Of a DNA stretch of 64,000 nucleotides, positions 53,376-61,901 are shown one piece after another. The notes beneath the pieces were generated by a model. The model had not been told where the DNA came from. It ran no database searches and saw nothing but the letters and a program-made list of their open reading frames with translations. The stretch's first letter is position 1; every line of letters begins with the position of its first letter. The translations under genes were made by a program, and so were the position numbers. Source of the stretch: JAFAHD01 sp035654355 (GTDB lineage Bacteria; Vulcanimicrobiota; Vulcanimicrobiia; Eremiobacterales; Eremiobacteraceae); NCBI GenBank assembly GCA_035654355.1, contig DASRXC010000168.1, positions 32,009 through 96,008 on the forward strand, in the 5' to 3' direction.

Positions 53376-54731
53376 ATGGTTTTCGAGTGCGCGCCGCCGA
53401 AAATGGTGCGCGTGTCCGGTCCGTTCCGCGTTGTCGGCGTCGGTTTAGCCCTCGCGCTCATCTCTGTTGCCGCGTTCACCTCATTTGGTCCGAGCGTAGC
53501 GATCGGCCAAGAGAACACAGGCCCTTCATTTGCTCCACAGGTCTCGACGGCAGCGCCGAGCGCCACGCCGATCCAGACCGCGTTGCCGAATCCCATTTCA
53601 CGCCCCGAGGACGCGCGTGGGATCAACCAAACGACCGCGCCCTTCGTGCCGCCGAGCGGCTTTTCGCCGCCGCCCGTGCCTCCTTCATCATGGATCGCAA
53701 ACGTGCCATCGTTCAGCGTACCGTGTCAGTTGCACGGCAACCGCATCTACCTCGGCGTCGTCGTGGATGGCCGGCCGCAAACATTCTTGCTCGACTCGGC
53801 GGCACCGTTCTCGATCGTCGATCCCGGCTCCGCACCCTCGCACGACGCCCCAGTCAAATTGCACACGCTGCAATTCGGCGACGTGCTGTTCAACTCGTTG
53901 ACCGCCGGCGTCGCGAAAGTCGCGTCCGCGGCCGAGGCATTTCTTGGCAAACCGGTCGACGGGATTCTCGGCCAAGAGCTATTCCTCAATTATCCCGTTC
54001 GCATCGACTATCAGCCGTGCGCGGTCACCGTGTATCGTGACGTCAAAGCGCAGCTCGACGCGAGCCCGTCGCCGGACGCCCGCCCGCTGCCACTGCGCAT
54101 CATCAACGGTCAACCCCAGATCGAAACGACGTTCGACGGCGGGCGCAACGCGCAGCTCGTCATCGACACGGCCTCCGACGCCGATGCCGACGTGAGCCAG
54201 GAGTTTTGGACGCAGAACAATCTCGCGGCTTTGTCCGCGATTCCAGAGTTGCGCCGCTGGCTCCCGAGCGGAATGCTCAGCGGCGCGACCGCGCGCGTGA
54301 GCGCGTTCGATGTCGGGCCCTTCCCGTTCGACCGCGCGCTCGTCGGCGTCATCTACACCAGCGGCCGCACGACCGGCTATCTCGGCAACGGATTCTTGCA
54401 GAACTTCAGCGTGCTGTTCAATGAGCCGGCGATGCAGCTTACCCTGACCCCGATCTCAAACTCTCGACGGTTTACGACCTATGACCGCAGCGGTGCATGG
54501 CTCGTCATTCGACAAAATGGGATCATGGTGAAAAGCATACTCCCCAATTCGCCGGCGGCCAAAGTGCTGTCGCCGGGCGATCGCATCGTCGCCGTCAACG
54601 GCCAGCCGGCGGGCGAGCTCGACGCGGTGCGAGCGCTGCTTGCGGCTGCGCCGGGCTCGACAGTCACGGTCACATACCAGCGCAACGGCCGGCAGCACAG
54701 CGGGTCGATGGTGCTGAAGACGCTGTTGTGA
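53376..54731 (+). CDS. Secreted aspartyl-protease-like protein with PDZ domain
   Basis: Protein of 451 residues (ATG at 53376, or 53403 for a shorter signal peptide). After the signal and a Pro-rich linker (about 50-105) come two retropepsin-like lobes: FLLDSAAPFSIVD (Asp140) and LVIDTASDADADV (Asp264), with LGQELFLNYPVRIDY and LGNGFLQNFSVLFN as the usual closing strands. The catalytic motif D-(S/T)-G has Ala for Gly in both lobes. A PDZ domain occupies about 365-450 (SPGDRIVAVNGQPAGELD). It may be an impaired protease or a binding protein. The stop overlaps the next gene (GTGA). Confidence 0.75.
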   Translation: MVFECAPPKMVRVSGPFRVVGVGLALALISVAAFTSFGPSVAIGQENTGPSFAPQVSTAAPSATPIQTALPNPISRPEDARGINQTTAPFVPPSGFSPPPVPPSSWIANVPSFSVPCQLHGNRIYLGVVVDGRPQTFLLDSAAPFSIVDPGSAPSHDAPVKLHTLQFGDVLFNSLTAGVAKVASAAEAFLGKPVDGILGQELFLNYPVRIDYQPCAVTVYRDVKAQLDASPSPDARPLPLRIINGQPQIETTFDGGRNAQLVIDTASDADADVSQEFWTQNNLAALSAIPELRRWLPSGMLSGATARVSAFDVGPFPFDRALVGVIYTSGRTTGYLGNGFLQNFSVLFNEPAMQLTLTPISNSRRFTTYDRSGAWLVIRQNGIMVKSILPNSPAAKVLSPGDRIVAVNGQPAGELDAVRALLAAAPGSTVTVTYQRNGRQHSGSMVLKTLL

Positions 54732-55489
54732 GCGTCCGAATTCGCGATCTTTCGCACATCAAGGTCGATGACGTCGAGTTCCCAAGTGCCGGCGGTACGG
54801 TACGCGGCCTCTTCTATCATAGTGGGCGGGAAGCCACATGTGTCGTGCTGTGCCATGGGTATTCGTCTGCCAAGCACAACGTCGATCCGCTCGCATATCA
54901 TCTCGCGACCGAGGGGTATAGTTCGCTTGCTTTCGATTTCCAAGGTCACAAGCTCGGCTGCAGCTCGCGGCCACTTGCTCGGGCAGATGATTTGGTCGCC
55001 AACGCGATCGACGCGATCGCGTTCGCGAAAACACGCGAATTCGTCAAGGGGGTGGTGATCGGTGGGCACAGCATGGGAGCGGCGACGGCGATCGGCGCGG
55101 CGCTGCGGGCGCCTGACGTCGAGGCTATCATCCTCATCTCGACTGCGCGCCATCGCGCTGCGCGGTTTAGCAGTGACGGCCTCGTGCGCGGGCTCATCAA
55201 TCGAAAGCCCTATGTCGACGGCGTCGGCCCCGAAGAGATCACCGCGGCGATGGATTCGCACACCGCGCGCATCGCCGAGCTTGCGCCACGGCCCATCTTG
55301 TTCGTCGCTGGGTCGAAGGATGCGCTTGTCGCGCCCTCTGCGACCAAGCAGCTTTTCGACGAGGCCGGCGACCCGAAGACGTACGAGCTGATCGAAGCCA
55401 ACCACACCGATAGCGCGGAGCGGGCGCGTTTCGTAATTACAAGATGGCTCAAGGCCACCGGCTTCGAATACGCGAGCAAAGGCACGTAG
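54728..55489 (+). CDS. Alpha/beta hydrolase, esterase/lipase type
   Basis: Hydrolase of 253 residues. The oxyanion region LCHGYSSAKHN, the nucleophile Ser115 in GGHSMGAAT, an acid Asp in VAGSKDALV and a His in EANHTDSAER form the expected triad. The substrate is unknown. GTG at 54728 overlaps the upstream stop by four bases; the frame is open to 54497, but that part lies inside the PDZ protein gene. No signal peptide. Confidence 0.88.
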   Translation: MSVRIRDLSHIKVDDVEFPSAGGTVRGLFYHSGREATCVVLCHGYSSAKHNVDPLAYHLATEGYSSLAFDFQGHKLGCSSRPLARADDLVANAIDAIAFAKTREFVKGVVIGGHSMGAATAIGAALRAPDVEAIILISTARHRAARFSSDGLVRGLINRKPYVDGVGPEEITAAMDSHTARIAELAPRPILFVAGSKDALVAPSATKQLFDEAGDPKTYELIEANHTDSAERARFVITRWLKATGFEYASKGT

Positions 55490-55523
55490 CACGCTCGTGC
55501 TCATGTAAGTGGGGGATAGCGCA

Positions 55524-56198
55524 TTGAAGAAGCTTGGGTTGCTCGCGTTCGTCACGCTCGCGATCGGCGGCGCGCTCGTCGCATGGACCGGATCCTCATC
55601 GAAAGCGGCGAATACGCCGGCGCCAACACCGATGGTCTCCGTGACCACGCTGCCCGCGTTACCATCACCTGGTGCGCCCACAGCGCATCCGGTGAACCCT
55701 GTGCCGACCTCAAGCGCGGCTGTCCCCATGACGCCTGTGCCTGCTGGCAATTTAACACCAGCGCCGCCGCCTCCGGGAACGGTCATTCTTATCGACGGCG
55801 CAGTCGCGAGCCCGATGTACGTGACGCTCGATCAACTTCAAAAGATGCGCTCGGTATCGATCACCCAAAAGATCTCTGGCCATGGCGTCGTCACGGCTAC
55901 GGGCGTGCCGCTTGCAGCGATCCTCGCACAAGCAAGACCGACCGTTGCTGGTGCTCCCGATAATTCCGCGAGCGCGTATGCGCTTGTCAGCGGCGTGTCA
56001 TCGCAGTTGGCGATCGTCGCGTTTCCCGAGTTCTTACGGGCATTTCAGGGGAAGCTCGTCATCTTGGCTTATTTGATCAATGGCAAACCGTCGAAGCCTG
56101 GCGCTGCAACGTTAATCGTTCAGGGCGACGCCAGTGGCGGACGCTTCATCCAAGGCGTTACGCACATCCAGGTCGTGCAGCCGAGTCCCAGTCAATAA
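55524..56198 (+). CDS. Secreted protein with sulfite-oxidase-like fold, no molybdenum ligand
   Basis: Exported protein of 224 residues. TTG at 55524 follows GGGGGA at seven bases and gives a signal anchor KKLGLLAFVTLAIGGALVAW; a GTG at 55509 is an alternative. A Pro/Thr/Ala linker (about 26-90) leads to a domain with GTVILIDGAVASPMYVTLDQLQ and ATGVPLAAILAQA, which resembles the molybdopterin-binding SUOX/YedY fold. The conserved Cys that binds molybdenum in catalytic relatives is absent (the protein has no Cys), so cofactor binding is unlikely. Function unknown. Confidence 0.6.
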   Translation: MKKLGLLAFVTLAIGGALVAWTGSSSKAANTPAPTPMVSVTTLPALPSPGAPTAHPVNPVPTSSAAVPMTPVPAGNLTPAPPPPGTVILIDGAVASPMYVTLDQLQKMRSVSITQKISGHGVVTATGVPLAAILAQARPTVAGAPDNSASAYALVSGVSSQLAIVAFPEFLRAFQGKLVILAYLINGKPSKPGAATLIVQGDASGGRFIQGVTHIQVVQPSPSQ

Positions 56199-56297
56199 CT
56201 GCCTCGGCGCCAGCTTAGGGGTGCTAACGCACCAGTCTGTGTTATACTTGCTGATGCGCGGGCACGGCACGGGCATTTAGGACGAAAGGCACGAGTC

Positions 56298-57011
56298 GTG
56301 AAGAAGTCGCCACTGTTGTTCTTTTTACTACCGATCGCGCTCGCGTGCAAATGTTACGCGCAGAGCACGGCGCCGACCGCCTACCCGACAATGGCTCCCG
56401 TCGCAAACTACCTTATAGAGAACCGCCAAGACGAGATCGCGCTCGCGCGCAGTGCCGCTCCTCCGTCGGTTTCCTCCGGCGCAACGGTGCTGGTGCTTGG
56501 CAAGCGCGGCTATGAAACCGCTGCAAAAGGGAACAACGGCTTTGTCTGTTTCGTCGAACGATCGTGGACGGCGCCCTTCAGCGATCCCGAATTTTGGAAT
56601 CCGAAAGAGCGCGCGCCTAACTGCTTCAACGCGAACGCAGTGAGCAGCGTCTTAGCGCAGTATGTCGAACGCACCGAATGGGTGCTTGCCGGGCTAAGCA
56701 AAGAGCAGATCATCGAAAAAGCCCAAGCCGCGTTCGCCAATCATCATTTCACGGATCCGGAAGCAGGTTCGTTTTCGTTCATGTTGTCCAAGCAAGGATA
56801 CCTGAGCGATGATGCGAGTGGGCCCTGGCTACCGCACGTCATGTTCTTCGTGCCGCACGGTCAGGCAACCGCGTGGGCCGCAGGGATTGACGGTTCACCG
56901 ATCTATGGTGCTGACGGCGCGCCCTACGAGCCGACCGTCTTGTTCATTCCCGTGCGCCGCTGGTCAGACGGCTCACCCGCGCCTCCGCCCAGCGACCTGC
57001 ATCTACATTAG
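56298..57011 (+). CDS. Secreted protein of unknown function
   Basis: Exported protein of 237 residues starting with GTG. The signal peptide KKSPLLFFLLPIALACKCYA is followed by a mature domain with ATVLVLGKRGYETAAKG, NGFVCFVERSW and WLPHVMFFVPHG. Two Cys (in FVCFVER and APNCFNA) could form a disulfide. I have seen no name for it; the motif NGFVCFVERSW with CFxxxA is reminiscent of a widespread hypothetical of soil bacteria. A TATACT hexamer lies at 56243-56248 about 50 bases upstream. Last gene before tRNA-Ala. Confidence 0.7.
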   Translation: MKKSPLLFFLLPIALACKCYAQSTAPTAYPTMAPVANYLIENRQDEIALARSAAPPSVSSGATVLVLGKRGYETAAKGNNGFVCFVERSWTAPFSDPEFWNPKERAPNCFNANAVSSVLAQYVERTEWVLAGLSKEQIIEKAQAAFANHHFTDPEAGSFSFMLSKQGYLSDDASGPWLPHVMFFVPHGQATAWAAGIDGSPIYGADGAPYEPTVLFIPVRRWSDGSPAPPPSDLHLH

Positions 57012-57013
57012 GA

Positions 57014-57043
57014 TTGAAGCGGCCCGGCGGCGTATGGTATACT
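57014..57043 (+). promoter_or_regulatory. Sigma-70-like promoter for tRNA-Ala
   Basis: TTGAAG (57014-57019) and TATACT (57038-57043) are 18 bases apart, and the tRNA begins 18 bases after the -10 box. The -35 box starts right after the stop of the preceding gene. Confidence 0.65.
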
Positions 57044-57060
57044 GCCGCTTCGGGCACCGT

Positions 57061-57133
57061 GGGGATGTAGCTCAGCTGGTAGAGCACTTGCTTCGCATGT
57101 AAGGGGTCAGGGGTTCGAGTCCCCTCATCTCCA
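57061..57133 (+). tRNA. tRNA-Ala (anticodon CGC)
   Basis: GGGGATG pairs with CATCTCC (one G-T), D arm AGCTCAGCTGGTAGAGC, anticodon stem CTTGC/GTAAG around TTCGCAT, and T arm GGGGTTCGAGTCCCC. Anticodon CGC reads Ala GCG. CCA is not encoded. Confidence 0.95.
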
Positions 57134-57234
57134 CAATCGTAAATCGCTCTCGTGCGTGATGTCTTATGGTATCACGCTCGTGGTTGTCCTCACGTCGCAG
57201 AGCGCTTCGGAGGCGGAGTAATGGAGGCGGACTG

Positions 57235-58557
57235 ATGGACGGAAAGGCGCTCCGAGGCAAGCTTCCGCGCAGATCGCACGCACGCTGGAAACGGTCGACG
57301 TCTCAGCCAAGCCCGATCGAAACGCTGCGTGCGTCCGACGCGAAACGCATGCCCGAGCTGGTCCCCGTGCGTTACGGGCGAATGCTGCAGTCACCGTTCG
57401 CCTTCTACCGCGGCTCCGCCGCGATCATGGCAGCTGACCTGGCGAACACGCCTTCAACCGGAATCCTCGTTCAGGCATGCGGCGATTGCCATTTGATGAA
57501 TTTCGGCGCCTTCGCAACGCCCGAGCGAAACATCGTCTTTGATATCAACGACTTTGACGAAACCTATCCTGCACCGTGGGAATGGGATGTCAAACGTCTC
57601 GCCGCGTCGTTCGTACTCGCAGCGAGGTCGAACGGCTATAGCGGCGTGGCAAGCAAGATTGCGCAAACGAGCGTGCGCGCCTATCGCAAATGGATGCGCA
57701 AGTACGCGCACATGCATCCGCTCGACGCTTATTACGCAAAAATCGGGGTTGCCGAATTCCTCGCGCTCGCACCTCCACGGGACCGAGCACGGATACGCAA
57801 GCGGGTCGAACGCGTGAGCGCCAAGCGCGGGCACGACGTCGCTTATCCGAAGCTCACCCATGTTCGCGACGGAACGCCGCGTCTTCGCGACAATCCGCCG
57901 CTGATCTTTCATCCCGAGCAGAGCAAGGAAAAAGGCTTTGACGCGACGGTCAGTGCGACGATCGCGCAGTATCGCGAGACGCTCTCGGATGAGCGCAGGA
58001 TCTTGCTCGACCGCTACCGGTTCGTCGACGCAGCTATCAAGGTGGTTGGGATCGGCAGCGTAGGAACGCAGTGCTGGGTCGCGCTGCTGATGTCGGCGTC
58101 GGACGAACCGTTGCTGCTGCAGTTCAAAGAGGCAAACGACTCGGTGTTGGCTGCATACGCTGGTGAAGGCGCGTACTCGCATAACGGTCAACGCGTCGTG
58201 GCTGGTCAGCGTATGATGCAGACCGCCTCAGATATTTTCTTGGGGTGGATGACGGGGCCGGATGGGCGCCACTTCTACGGACGTCAGTTGCGCGATGCGA
58301 AGATGTCCGCGCCGGTCGACGCGTTTGACGAAGCGGCGCTGCAGACGTACGCGCGCGCGTGCGGCTGGTGCTTGGCGCGCGCGCACGCTCGCTCTGGCGA
58401 TGCCGAAGCGATCGCCACGTACCTCGGCAGTGGACCGCAATTCGACGAAGCCGCGAGCGCCTTCGCGGAAGCGTACGCCGATCAGGCAGAGCGCGATCAC
58501 GCCGCACTCAAGGCGGCGGTCCGTGCTGGCCACGTCGAGATAGCTGTACAGCAATGA
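57235..58557 (+). CDS. DUF2252 protein, kinase-like fold
   Basis: Protein of 440 residues. ATG at 57235 follows GGAGGCGG. DUF2252 features are MLQSPFAFYRGSAAIMAAD and the kinase-like catalytic loop GDCHLMNFG (Asp84, His86, Asn89) with the metal motif DINDFDET (Asp107), as in aminoglycoside-phosphotransferase-like folds. A second conserved part is VVGIGSVGTQCWV. The family is assumed to phosphorylate an unknown substrate, but no member I know of has a proven reaction. It lies 19 bases before the sulfatase gene. Confidence 0.88.
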   Translation: MDGKALRGKLPRRSHARWKRSTSQPSPIETLRASDAKRMPELVPVRYGRMLQSPFAFYRGSAAIMAADLANTPSTGILVQACGDCHLMNFGAFATPERNIVFDINDFDETYPAPWEWDVKRLAASFVLAARSNGYSGVASKIAQTSVRAYRKWMRKYAHMHPLDAYYAKIGVAEFLALAPPRDRARIRKRVERVSAKRGHDVAYPKLTHVRDGTPRLRDNPPLIFHPEQSKEKGFDATVSATIAQYRETLSDERRILLDRYRFVDAAIKVVGIGSVGTQCWVALLMSASDEPLLLQFKEANDSVLAAYAGEGAYSHNGQRVVAGQRMMQTASDIFLGWMTGPDGRHFYGRQLRDAKMSAPVDAFDEAALQTYARACGWCLARAHARSGDAEAIATYLGSGPQFDEAASAFAEAYADQAERDHAALKAAVRAGHVEIAVQQ

Positions 58558-58576
58558 ACCTAGAAAGGATTTTCGT

Positions 58577-61036
58577 ATGAAGAAGTCCGCGGTGGTCGCC
58601 TTAGCGAGCGTCTTCATCTTAAGCTGCGGCGCGTTCGCGCTTTCGGAGAGCGACGTCACGTTGGACTCGCTGAACGCGACGCGCTCCGTCGGCGACAGCG
58701 ACGTCATCCCTGCGCCGAAGCCGACATTCGGAGGCACGATTGAAAAAAATGCCTCAGACTCGACGCCGTGGTGGCAACCGAAGCTTGTCACACCAAAGAG
58801 CGCGCCGAATGTTCTCGTCATCCTGATAGACGACGCAGGTTTCGCGTCGACCAGCACGTTCGGTGGTCCAATACCCACACCGGTGCTCGACGGTCTTGCG
58901 AAAGATGGGCTGCGCTATACGAACTTTCACGTCACCGCAATGTGTTCTCCAACTCGCGCGGCACTGTTGACCGGCCGCAATCACCAATCAGTCGGCAACG
59001 GGATCGTCTCCGACCTCGCGACCGGATTCCCGGGCTACGATGCCGACTTCGGCAAAGAGAACGCGACGTTTGCGCGCATCCTCCAGGCAAACGGCTACGT
59101 CACGTCGTGGTTTGGCAAGAACCATAACACGCCGCCGTGGCAAATCAGCGATGCCGGTCCGTTCGACATGTGGCCGACCGGTATGGGCTTCGACTACTTC
59201 TACGGTTTTATGGGCGGCGAGACAAACATGTGGTCGCCGTCTCTTTACGAGAACACCACGCCACTGTATCCGTCAGTCGGTCATCCCGGCTACAACTTCA
59301 ACATCGATATGGCGGACAAAGCCATCGCGTGGCTCAAGCGCGTCGATGCGGTCGCACACGATAAACCCGTCTTCATGTATTACGCGACCGGTGCGATGCA
59401 CGGCCCGCACCAACCGACGGCCGACTGGATCGCGAAGTTCAAAGGCAAGTTCGATTCGGGCTGGAACGCGTTTCGCGAGCCGACGTTCGAGCGGCAAAAG
59501 CGCCTGGGCGTCATTCCGCAAGACGCGAAACTGACGGCATGGCCCGATTTCTATCCGAAATGGGACTCGTTGTCGTCCGACCAAAAGCGTCTCTACTCTC
59601 GCGAGATGGAAGTGTACGCGGCATTTCAGGCGCAAACCGATTACGAGGTCGGCCGCGTCATCCAAGCGTTCCGCGACACGCATCGTTTTCAAAACACGCT
59701 CGTCATCTACATCACCGGCGATAACGGCGCAAGCGCTGAAGGCGGCCCAAACGGCGCCGCCAACGAGTTTGCCGCGATGAACGGCATCAACCCGCCGGTC
59801 AAAGAGCTGCTCAACTTCTACGATGACTGGGGTGGTCCGAGTACCGCGCCGCACTTTGCCGCAGCGTGGGCGTGGGCGATCGACACGCCGTTCCGAGGGA
59901 ACAAGATGATCGCGTCGCTCTTCGGCGGCACCGCACAGGGCGTCGTCGTAACCTGGCCTGCCATCATCAAGGATCCGGGTGGACTGCGCCATCAGTTCAC
60001 GCACGTCATTGACATCGGGCCGACAATTTTGGAAGCGGCCGGCATTCGCCAGCCAAGCTCCGTCGACGGCGTCGTGCAGCGACCGATAGAGGGCACGAGT
60101 TTCTTTTACACTTTCGATAAGGCCAACGCGAACGCGCCGACGCGGCATACGACCCAGTACTTCTCAATGCTCGGCGTTCCGGGGATCTACAAAGACGGTT
60201 GGATGGCCAGCGTGATCCCCGTGTGCATGACGTCCGATCCGAACTGCGAAAACCCCGAGTCCAGAACGCCGTGGACGAACGCAAAGTGGGAGCTCTTCCA
60301 CGTCGATATGGACTGGACGCAAAACGACAACGTCGCGGCGCAATATCCAGACAAACTTGAAGAGCTCAAGCAAGTCTTCGTCGACGAAGCCAACAAATAC
60401 AACGTCTTTCCACTCGACGCCGACAAGCCGGCGATGGCATTTTCGCAGCGCCCAGGTCTGAAGGCCGGTCAGACGCGCTTCGAATACCATTCGGCAATCG
60501 AAAACCTGACGTCGGTGCTGGCACCTAATCTGCTCAACGTGTCGTACACGATTGCCGCTGATGTCGACGTTCCGGCGAAGTCCAACGGCATCATCGTGAC
60601 GCAAGGCGGCCACTTCGGCGGCTACGCGCTGGGCATCAAGAACGGCAAGCCGTTTTTCGTCTACAACACGCTGGCCGTAGCGAGTACGGAGTGGCTCGCC
60701 TCGACTCCCATCGGCGCCGGAACGCACAAAATCGTCTTTGCCTTCAAAGCCAACAGCGGAATCGGCAAAGGCGGTACGGGAACGCTGATGGTCGATGGCA
60801 ACGCCGTTACGAAGAAGTCGATGAGTCAATCCATACCGTTCATGGTACCCCTTGACGAGGGCTTCTCCGTGCAGCGCAGCAACGTGACCGCAGTTACGCA
60901 CGAGTACGAAACGCCGTTCAATTTCGATGGGAAGCTCAACTCGCTGGTGATCAACCGCGTGCCACCGAATCTTTCGGCCGCAGAGCAGAAGAAACTAGGC
61001 GAAGAGCTCGGCGACGCTTACATGGCTCTGCAATAG
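58577..61036 (+). CDS. Secreted type I arylsulfatase
   Basis: Sulfatase of 819 residues, exported through a signal peptide (VVALASVFILSCGAFA). Metal-binding LIDDAG (Asp85, Asp86) and the formylglycine site CSPTRAALLTGR (Cys123) are intact, and ITGDNGASAEGG holds the third metal site. The catalytic domain runs to about 560; the remainder (from about 600) is a beta-rich C-terminal domain as in atsA-like enzymes. A formylglycine-generating enzyme must convert Cys123, but none is in the window. AAAGGA lies before the ATG. An inverted-repeat terminator follows at 61086. Confidence 0.95.
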   Translation: MKKSAVVALASVFILSCGAFALSESDVTLDSLNATRSVGDSDVIPAPKPTFGGTIEKNASDSTPWWQPKLVTPKSAPNVLVILIDDAGFASTSTFGGPIPTPVLDGLAKDGLRYTNFHVTAMCSPTRAALLTGRNHQSVGNGIVSDLATGFPGYDADFGKENATFARILQANGYVTSWFGKNHNTPPWQISDAGPFDMWPTGMGFDYFYGFMGGETNMWSPSLYENTTPLYPSVGHPGYNFNIDMADKAIAWLKRVDAVAHDKPVFMYYATGAMHGPHQPTADWIAKFKGKFDSGWNAFREPTFERQKRLGVIPQDAKLTAWPDFYPKWDSLSSDQKRLYSREMEVYAAFQAQTDYEVGRVIQAFRDTHRFQNTLVIYITGDNGASAEGGPNGAANEFAAMNGINPPVKELLNFYDDWGGPSTAPHFAAAWAWAIDTPFRGNKMIASLFGGTAQGVVVTWPAIIKDPGGLRHQFTHVIDIGPTILEAAGIRQPSSVDGVVQRPIEGTSFFYTFDKANANAPTRHTTQYFSMLGVPGIYKDGWMASVIPVCMTSDPNCENPESRTPWTNAKWELFHVDMDWTQNDNVAAQYPDKLEELKQVFVDEANKYNVFPLDADKPAMAFSQRPGLKAGQTRFEYHSAIENLTSVLAPNLLNVSYTIAADVDVPAKSNGIIVTQGGHFGGYALGIKNGKPFFVYNTLAVASTEWLASTPIGAGTHKIVFAFKANSGIGKGGTGTLMVDGNAVTKKSMSQSIPFMVPLDEGFSVQRSNVTAVTHEYETPFNFDGKLNSLVINRVPPNLSAAEQKKLGEELGDAYMALQ

Positions 61037-61085
61037 TTCAGGAAGGACCGATCGCGAAACGACTCATCGCAATCGTACTCGATGC

Positions 61086-61126
61086 GTGAAGGACTCGCCT
61101 CACCGTTCGTGAGACGAGGCCTTCAC
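61086..61126. terminator. Bidirectional terminator hairpin after the sulfatase
   Basis: GTGAAGGACTCGCCTCAC pairs with GTGAGACGAGGCCTTCAC with two mismatches around CGTTC, between convergent genes. No T run on either side, so it may act as a weak terminator or transcript stabiliser. Confidence 0.55.
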
Positions 61127-61153
61127 ATGTTCGGCGTGTCAGAGTTGCGCGAG

Positions 61154-61855
61154 TTAGGTTGCCACTGGCACGGCGGTTGCGGCATCCGCGATGAACTTGC
61201 AGACTTCGTCCGGGTGAGAGACCATCGCGACGTGGCTCGAGTTCAGTTCAATGGTGTTTGCGCCCATGCGTTTTGCGAATAGACGCTCCGCGTCCGGCGG
61301 AATCACCTGATCGTTCTGGGCGACGATGAACCACGAACGTAACCCTTTCCATGCGGGAACGCCCATCACGTCTGAAAGGGTCCCGATACTTAACGGCTGC
61401 TGAACCGCAAACATCACTTTTGCCTTCACAGGATCCACGTCGGCTGCGAAATGCTTGACGAAATCGTCTTCCGGCAACCACGCGAAGCCTTGTTTATCGA
61501 CGTCGTAGTGCGCGAGCGCAGGCGTTGGTGGTGCGCTGGAGAGCAGTGCTCCGATCGACTCGCCTTGATCGAGCCCGAATCCAGCGACGTACACGAGGCC
61601 GACGACGTTCGGCGCGTCTGTTCCAAGCGCGGTCATGATCTGACCGCCGTACGAATGCGCGGCCACGATGGTCGGTCCGTTCTGACGGCTCAATATTTGA
61701 CGTAGTCGCGCGACGTCATTCGCGATAGCGCCCAACGCGAACTGCGGCGCTGTGACGTTGTAATTTTTGGCTTGCAGCCGTTCGATAACGGCACTCCAAC
61801 TGGAACCGTCTGCCCATGCACCGTGAACGAGAACGATATTTGGGAGAGCGTTCAT
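61154..61855 (-). CDS. Alpha/beta hydrolase, EstC-like
   Basis: Hydrolase of 233 residues. VLVHGAWADGSSW is the oxyanion loop of the EstC/MenH-like group, Ser68 in VAAHSYGGQ is the nucleophile, and NSSHVAMVSHP holds the catalytic His. An Asp is in VAQNDQVIP. No signal peptide, so it acts in the cytoplasm on an unknown ester. Its start is ATG at 61855. Transcribed after the NAD(P)-binding protein gene, 46 bases apart. Confidence 0.88.
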   Translation of the reverse strand: MNALPNIVLVHGAWADGSSWSAVIERLQAKNYNVTAPQFALGAIANDVARLRQILSRQNGPTIVAAHSYGGQIMTALGTDAPNVVGLVYVAGFGLDQGESIGALLSSAPPTPALAHYDVDKQGFAWLPEDDFVKHFAADVDPVKAKVMFAVQQPLSIGTLSDVMGVPAWKGLRSWFIVAQNDQVIPPDAERLFAKRMGANTIELNSSHVAMVSHPDEVCKFIADAATAVPVAT

Positions 61856-61901
61856 GATGTTTACCTCTCTTTTTTAGAACGCGGCAAGATGTGCCCGAGG
61901 G

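Noticed and set aside
54479..55786. Long minus-strand ORF of 435 codons
   Set aside because: Antisense to the PDZ protein, alpha/beta hydrolase and SUOX-like genes, with no recognisable domain and no ribosome site.
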